The translations under genes were made by a program, and so were the position numbers. From Lachnospiraceae bacterium UBA4711 (GTDB taxonomy: Bacteria > Bacillota > Clostridia > Lachnospirales > Lachnospiraceae): a DNA stretch of 6,977 nt. The DNA lies in the NCBI GenBank assembly GCA_002404515.1, contig DHJV01000037.1, positions 1 through 6,977 of the forward strand. The letters are read 5' to 3'. The notes under the pieces are model-generated. The model was given only the letters and a program-made list of their open reading frames with translations. It searched no databases and was not told the origin of the DNA. Positions 5,455 to 6,977 of the stretch are shown one piece after another; position 1 is the first letter of the stretch; every line of letters begins with the position of its first letter.

Positions 5455-5760
5455 TTAATATATGATGCTATCATCTAAGCTAAGATAGCCCAACTCATAC
5501 ACATCTTTCTTTTTCTCCAAACAGTCCCGGATGATTTCAACAGCATTTTCCGGGGGATTCGGACAGCTTGGGAAAGTTTCGCCAAATGCACGGTAATAGC
5601 TTTTTATAGCCCTTATAAGTTCATCATCCTGCACACAATCAGGATGATTCATGTATTCTTCAAACTCTTTGCGTACATCTTCCGGGGCATCGTCCGTCAA
5701 ATGCCAGTTATCCGGCTCATTCACAAAATACGGGCTTGTGTAAAAATCGGGCCTCGGCAT
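5455..5760 (-). CDS. 101-aa acidic protein of unknown function
   Basis: Not recognised. The protein opens MPRPDFYTSPYFVNEPDNWHL and is acidic, with no signal peptide or membrane segment. A helical middle (DAPEDVRKEFEEYMNHPD) is followed by DDELIRAIKSYYRAF and a C-terminal helix with EKKKDVYELGYLSLDD. Four cysteine/proline positions (PDC, SCPNPP, RDC) are scattered. AGAGGTG lies about 8 bp before the ATG at 5760. It is last in the minus-strand operon, 21 bp after the 72-aa gene's stop, and ends beside the shared terminator. Size, acidity and company resemble immunity or cargo proteins, which is an inference only. Confidence 0.7.
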   Translation of the reverse strand: MPRPDFYTSPYFVNEPDNWHLTDDAPEDVRKEFEEYMNHPDCVQDDELIRAIKSYYRAFGETFPSCPNPPENAVEIIRDCLEKKKDVYELGYLSLDDSIIY

Positions 5761-5781
5761 TACTCTTGCACCTCTTTTGAA

Positions 5782-6000
5782 TCATGTTGGAAGAACTACA
5801 ACTTTACCATCCGAAAGAACTGCAATCAACGGTAGATTATCGGCATTGGAATACGGCACACCCTCGACTTTGCATCTAAACACAAAACCGCCGTTATATT
5901 CTCCGTGATAGCTCTGGATGATATACCCGTATTTTTCGCCTGTGTCCTCATCGGTTTCCCGATAGGCTTCAAGAATCCGTTTTGCTTCTTGTTTCGTCAT
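5782..6000 (-). CDS. 72-aa protein, possibly YrhB/Imm35-like
   Basis: Start chosen at ATG 6000 (MTKQEAKRILEAY) because it overlaps the stop of the preceding gene as ATGA (5997-6000). The longer frame from 6042 would overlap that gene by over 40 bp with no better RBS. The protein has an N-terminal helix (EAKRILEAYRETDE), a strand pair around YGYIIQSYHGEYNGGFVFRC, and a last segment NLPLIAVLSDGKVVVLPT. The order 'helix, GGFVF, NLPLIAV-DGKV' loosely resembles small YrhB-type (Imm35) immunity domains of polymorphic toxin loci, but the match is weak and by eye. The SD before it is poor, so translational coupling to the 127-aa gene is likely. Confidence 0.7.
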   Translation of the reverse strand: MTKQEAKRILEAYRETDEDTGEKYGYIIQSYHGEYNGGFVFRCKVEGVPYSNADNLPLIAVLSDGKVVVLPT

Positions 6001-6380
6001 TTTACATTGTTCTCTTGACGATCTTTGAAGAAGTCCGCCCATTCGGGGTTTTCTTTATCAAAAATCTGTTTCTGTTCCGTGGTTAGGGCTTTGGGGTAGT
6101 CAGCGAACATATTGAACACGGTCTTTTTGTCGAAACTAAAAAGCCATTCACCCACACCGTCCGGCGTGTCTTTCCACCAAATAACGTCCGTAGGATTGTT
6201 TTTATACCAGTTATCGGACGCTTTAGCCCATGTTTCTTTTACAAGCGTTCCATCCGCTTTACACTCACGGATAACAATGCTTATTTCCTTGCCCTCATCA
6301 ACTTCATTGTTTTCTGCATCCAAAAAATGAAATTCGGCGTAATCACCGCCAAAAGGGGTTTTACCGTCAATGCGTTTCAT
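5997..6380 (-). CDS. 127-aa tryptophan-rich acidic protein of unknown function
   Basis: First gene of the minus-strand operon. ATG 6380 is preceded at about 6 bp by AGGTGA, much better than the upstream in-frame ATG at 6461, which falls within the predicted promoter. The protein opens MKRIDGKTPFGGDYAEFHFLD and continues with KEISIVIRECKADGTLVKET, NPTDVIWWKDTPDGVGEWLFSF and a helical end (LTTEQKQIFDKENPEWADFF). It is cytosolic with six Trp. I recall similar uncharacterised Clostridia proteins with the WW and FSFDKKT motifs, but cannot assign a named family with confidence. It overlaps the next gene by 4 bp. Confidence 0.75.
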   Translation of the reverse strand: MKRIDGKTPFGGDYAEFHFLDAENNEVDEGKEISIVIRECKADGTLVKETWAKASDNWYKNNPTDVIWWKDTPDGVGEWLFSFDKKTVFNMFADYPKALTTEQKQIFDKENPEWADFFKDRQENNVK

Positions 6381-6414
6381 GGAAATCACCTTTTTCTTTA
6401 TTCTATCACCCGTC

Positions 6415-6428
6415 TTGCCTGTTGGCAA
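6415..6428. promoter_or_regulatory. Small perfect palindrome in the minus-operon leader
   Basis: TTGCC (6415-6419) and GGCAA (6424-6428) flank a 4-nt loop. It lies 11 bp downstream of the predicted -10, around or just after the minus-strand transcript start, so it could be an operator or a small leader hairpin. Confidence 0.4.
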
Positions 6429-6438
6429 TGGATGCTGT

Positions 6439-6466
6439 ATAATATGTTCAAAGTAATTCAAAGCAA
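6439..6466 (-). promoter_or_regulatory. Promoter of the three-gene minus-strand operon
   Basis: Read on the minus strand, TTGCTT (6461-6466) is followed after 16 bp by TATTAT (6439-6444), about 60 bp before the 127-aa gene start. The -35 lies inside a 40-bp dyad, suggesting regulation. Confidence 0.5.
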
Positions 6467-6484
6467 GATTGAACTATTTGAACA
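6445..6484. repeat. 40-bp imperfect inverted repeat overlapping the promoter
   Basis: Left arm TGTTCAAAGTAATTCAA (6445-6461) and right arm TTGAACTATTTGAACA (6469-6484) are inverted repeats with a one-base bulge and a few mismatches. TTCAAA is thus present twice on each side in near-form. The dyad covers the -35 box and ends just before the -10, the expected place for a repressor or activator site. Confidence 0.6.
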
Positions 6485-6494
6485 GTACACCCGC

Positions 6495-6743
6495 CTATAT
6501 GATTTCCGGCTTATCATTGCGAAGAATCACGTTGTACAAGCCGGATTCATTGATAACCGTGGTTGACTGTTTGCGCCCCATGCTGTCGGTGAGGTAAGTT
6601 CGGCTGACCCCCTTTTCATCGGCATCAAGACGCCGTGCAGTTACTTTGTGATCCGTGCTATTGGTAGAAACGGCGTTGTTTGGGTGCGGTGACAATGCCA
6701 CCCGCTTGCCACCATCCCACGGTATACGCATGAATCCGCACAA
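6495..6743 (-). pseudogene. BRO-N/antirepressor fragment, truncated at both ends
   Basis: Residues about 27-80 read STNSTDHKVTARRLDADEKG, then TTVINESGLYNVILRNDKPE. RLDADEKGVS and VINESGLY are hallmark segments of the BRO-N domain of phage antirepressors, which bind DNA or counter the prophage repressor. In intact relatives an N-terminal 'EPWFVGKDV' strand precedes this, and 'AKxFRRWVTHEVLP' follows KPE. Here the first 26 residues (PWDGGKRVALSPHPNNAV) do not look like the family, and the frame stops two codons after KPE (TAG, 6495-6497). No RBS was found for the ATGs at 6743 or 6731. It would not encode a working protein. Its presence shows a prophage regulatory region once lay here. Confidence 0.72.
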
Positions 6744-6905
6744 GTCTTTGTGCTTTGAAACCGTTGAACAAGGCTATTTTTTCAGTCCTTATAGAACCGC
6801 ATAAAACCGCCAAATTTGAACTTTATACCGTTCTCTATAAACAAAGCACGTCGAAGCGATAGTTTCGCTACAAAGAGGAATCTAGTAGAAATCCTCCGTT
6901 TTACG
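6744..6905. other. Spacer between two minus-strand gene remnants
   Basis: No gene seen. A 5-bp hairpin AGCGA/TCGCT is at 6855-6869. A perfect 6-bp hairpin GCACAA/TTGTGC (6738-6753) straddles the edge of the antirepressor fragment. No T-run marks a terminator. GGAGG-like bases on the minus strand (complement of 6893-6897) are not followed by a usable start codon. Confidence 0.45.
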
Positions 6906-6977
6906 TTATTTTCTCGTCATGTTGTGTTCGATGGCGAGGGCGATAAACTCCGCAATAAACGCATTGAAAATCACATT
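6906..6977 (-). CDS. C-terminal 23 codons of a gene entering from the right
   Basis: On the minus strand the frame is open from the window edge and ends NVIFNAFIAEFIALAIEHNM then TRK and TAA (6906-6908). The regular hydrophobic pattern (FNAFIAEFIALAIEHN) fits an amphipathic C-terminal helix. The gene's start and nature lie outside the window, and I cannot name it. Confidence 0.45.
   Translation of the reverse strand, partial: NVIFNAFIAEFIALAIEHNMTRK

Noticed and set aside
5644..5835. 63-aa plus-strand frame
   Set aside because: Shadow of two minus-strand genes that have good RBSs and tight operon spacing.
6415..6443. Plus-strand promoter TTGCCT-17 bp-TATAAT
   Set aside because: Good match by sequence, but no plus-strand gene follows; the -10 is the complement of bases used by the minus-strand promoter.
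6327..6566. 79-aa plus-strand frame opposite the minus-operon promoter
   Set aside because: No RBS, spans the promoter and dyad, and overlaps two recognised minus-strand features.

Overview
The window looks like an accessory stretch of a low-to-moderate GC Firmicutes chromosome, most plausibly a gut Clostridia member of the Oscillospiraceae/Ruminococcaceae type (Faecalibacterium-like). This rests on three things: the ribosome-binding-site style (AAGGAG, AGGTGA), the decayed conjugative-element primase, and the Clostridia-type PBSX-like phage genes. No rRNA, tRNA, CRISPR array or complete insertion sequence is visible. Base composition changes along the window: the glycosyltransferase at the left edge is visibly GC-richer than the AT-richer phage-like block after about 2400.

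Layout. (1) 1-744: 3' part of a GT-B glycosyltransferase gene, the likely native edge. (2) 745-1283: a spacer, then a compact unit with a strong extended -10 promoter, an excellent RBS, a 71-aa protein of unknown function and a rho-independent terminator. (3) 1286-1890: no intact gene; two diverged copies of a gene-start region 294 bp apart and a perfect 9-bp hairpin. (4) 1907-2400: a broken mobile-element primase with a one-base frameshift in an A-run, an apparent internal deletion and no C-terminal half. (5) 2401-2743: nested inverted repeats and the tail of another broken gene.

(6) 2778-5399 is a plus-strand phage-derived cassette: a 60-aa protein, an overlapping sigma-70-like factor, an XkdQ/YqbQ-type baseplate hub gene interrupted by one in-frame TAG, a 37-aa reading frame overlapping both neighbours (TGATG and ATGA), and a head-closure/connector-like protein. 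Stop and start codons overlap or nearly touch throughout, so these genes look co-transcribed and translationally coupled. The set is not a normal phage module: a sigma factor, a tail-hub gene and a head-connector gene are adjacent while everything usually between them is absent. (7) A hairpin at 5409-5451 works as a terminator on both strands and separates the cassette from (8) a minus-strand operon of three small genes (127, 72 and 101 aa) of unknown function, resembling accessory or immunity cargo. Its promoter lies beside a 40-bp imperfect dyad. (9) 6495-6743 is a BRO-N/antirepressor fragment truncated at both ends, and the window ends in the last 23 codons of another minus-strand gene.

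Overall this is a graveyard of at least two mobile elements (a conjugative/mobilizable one and a PBSX-like prophage). A few small genes with intact signals survive in it and may still be expressed. The family names are from recognition of sequence features by eye, with no database search.
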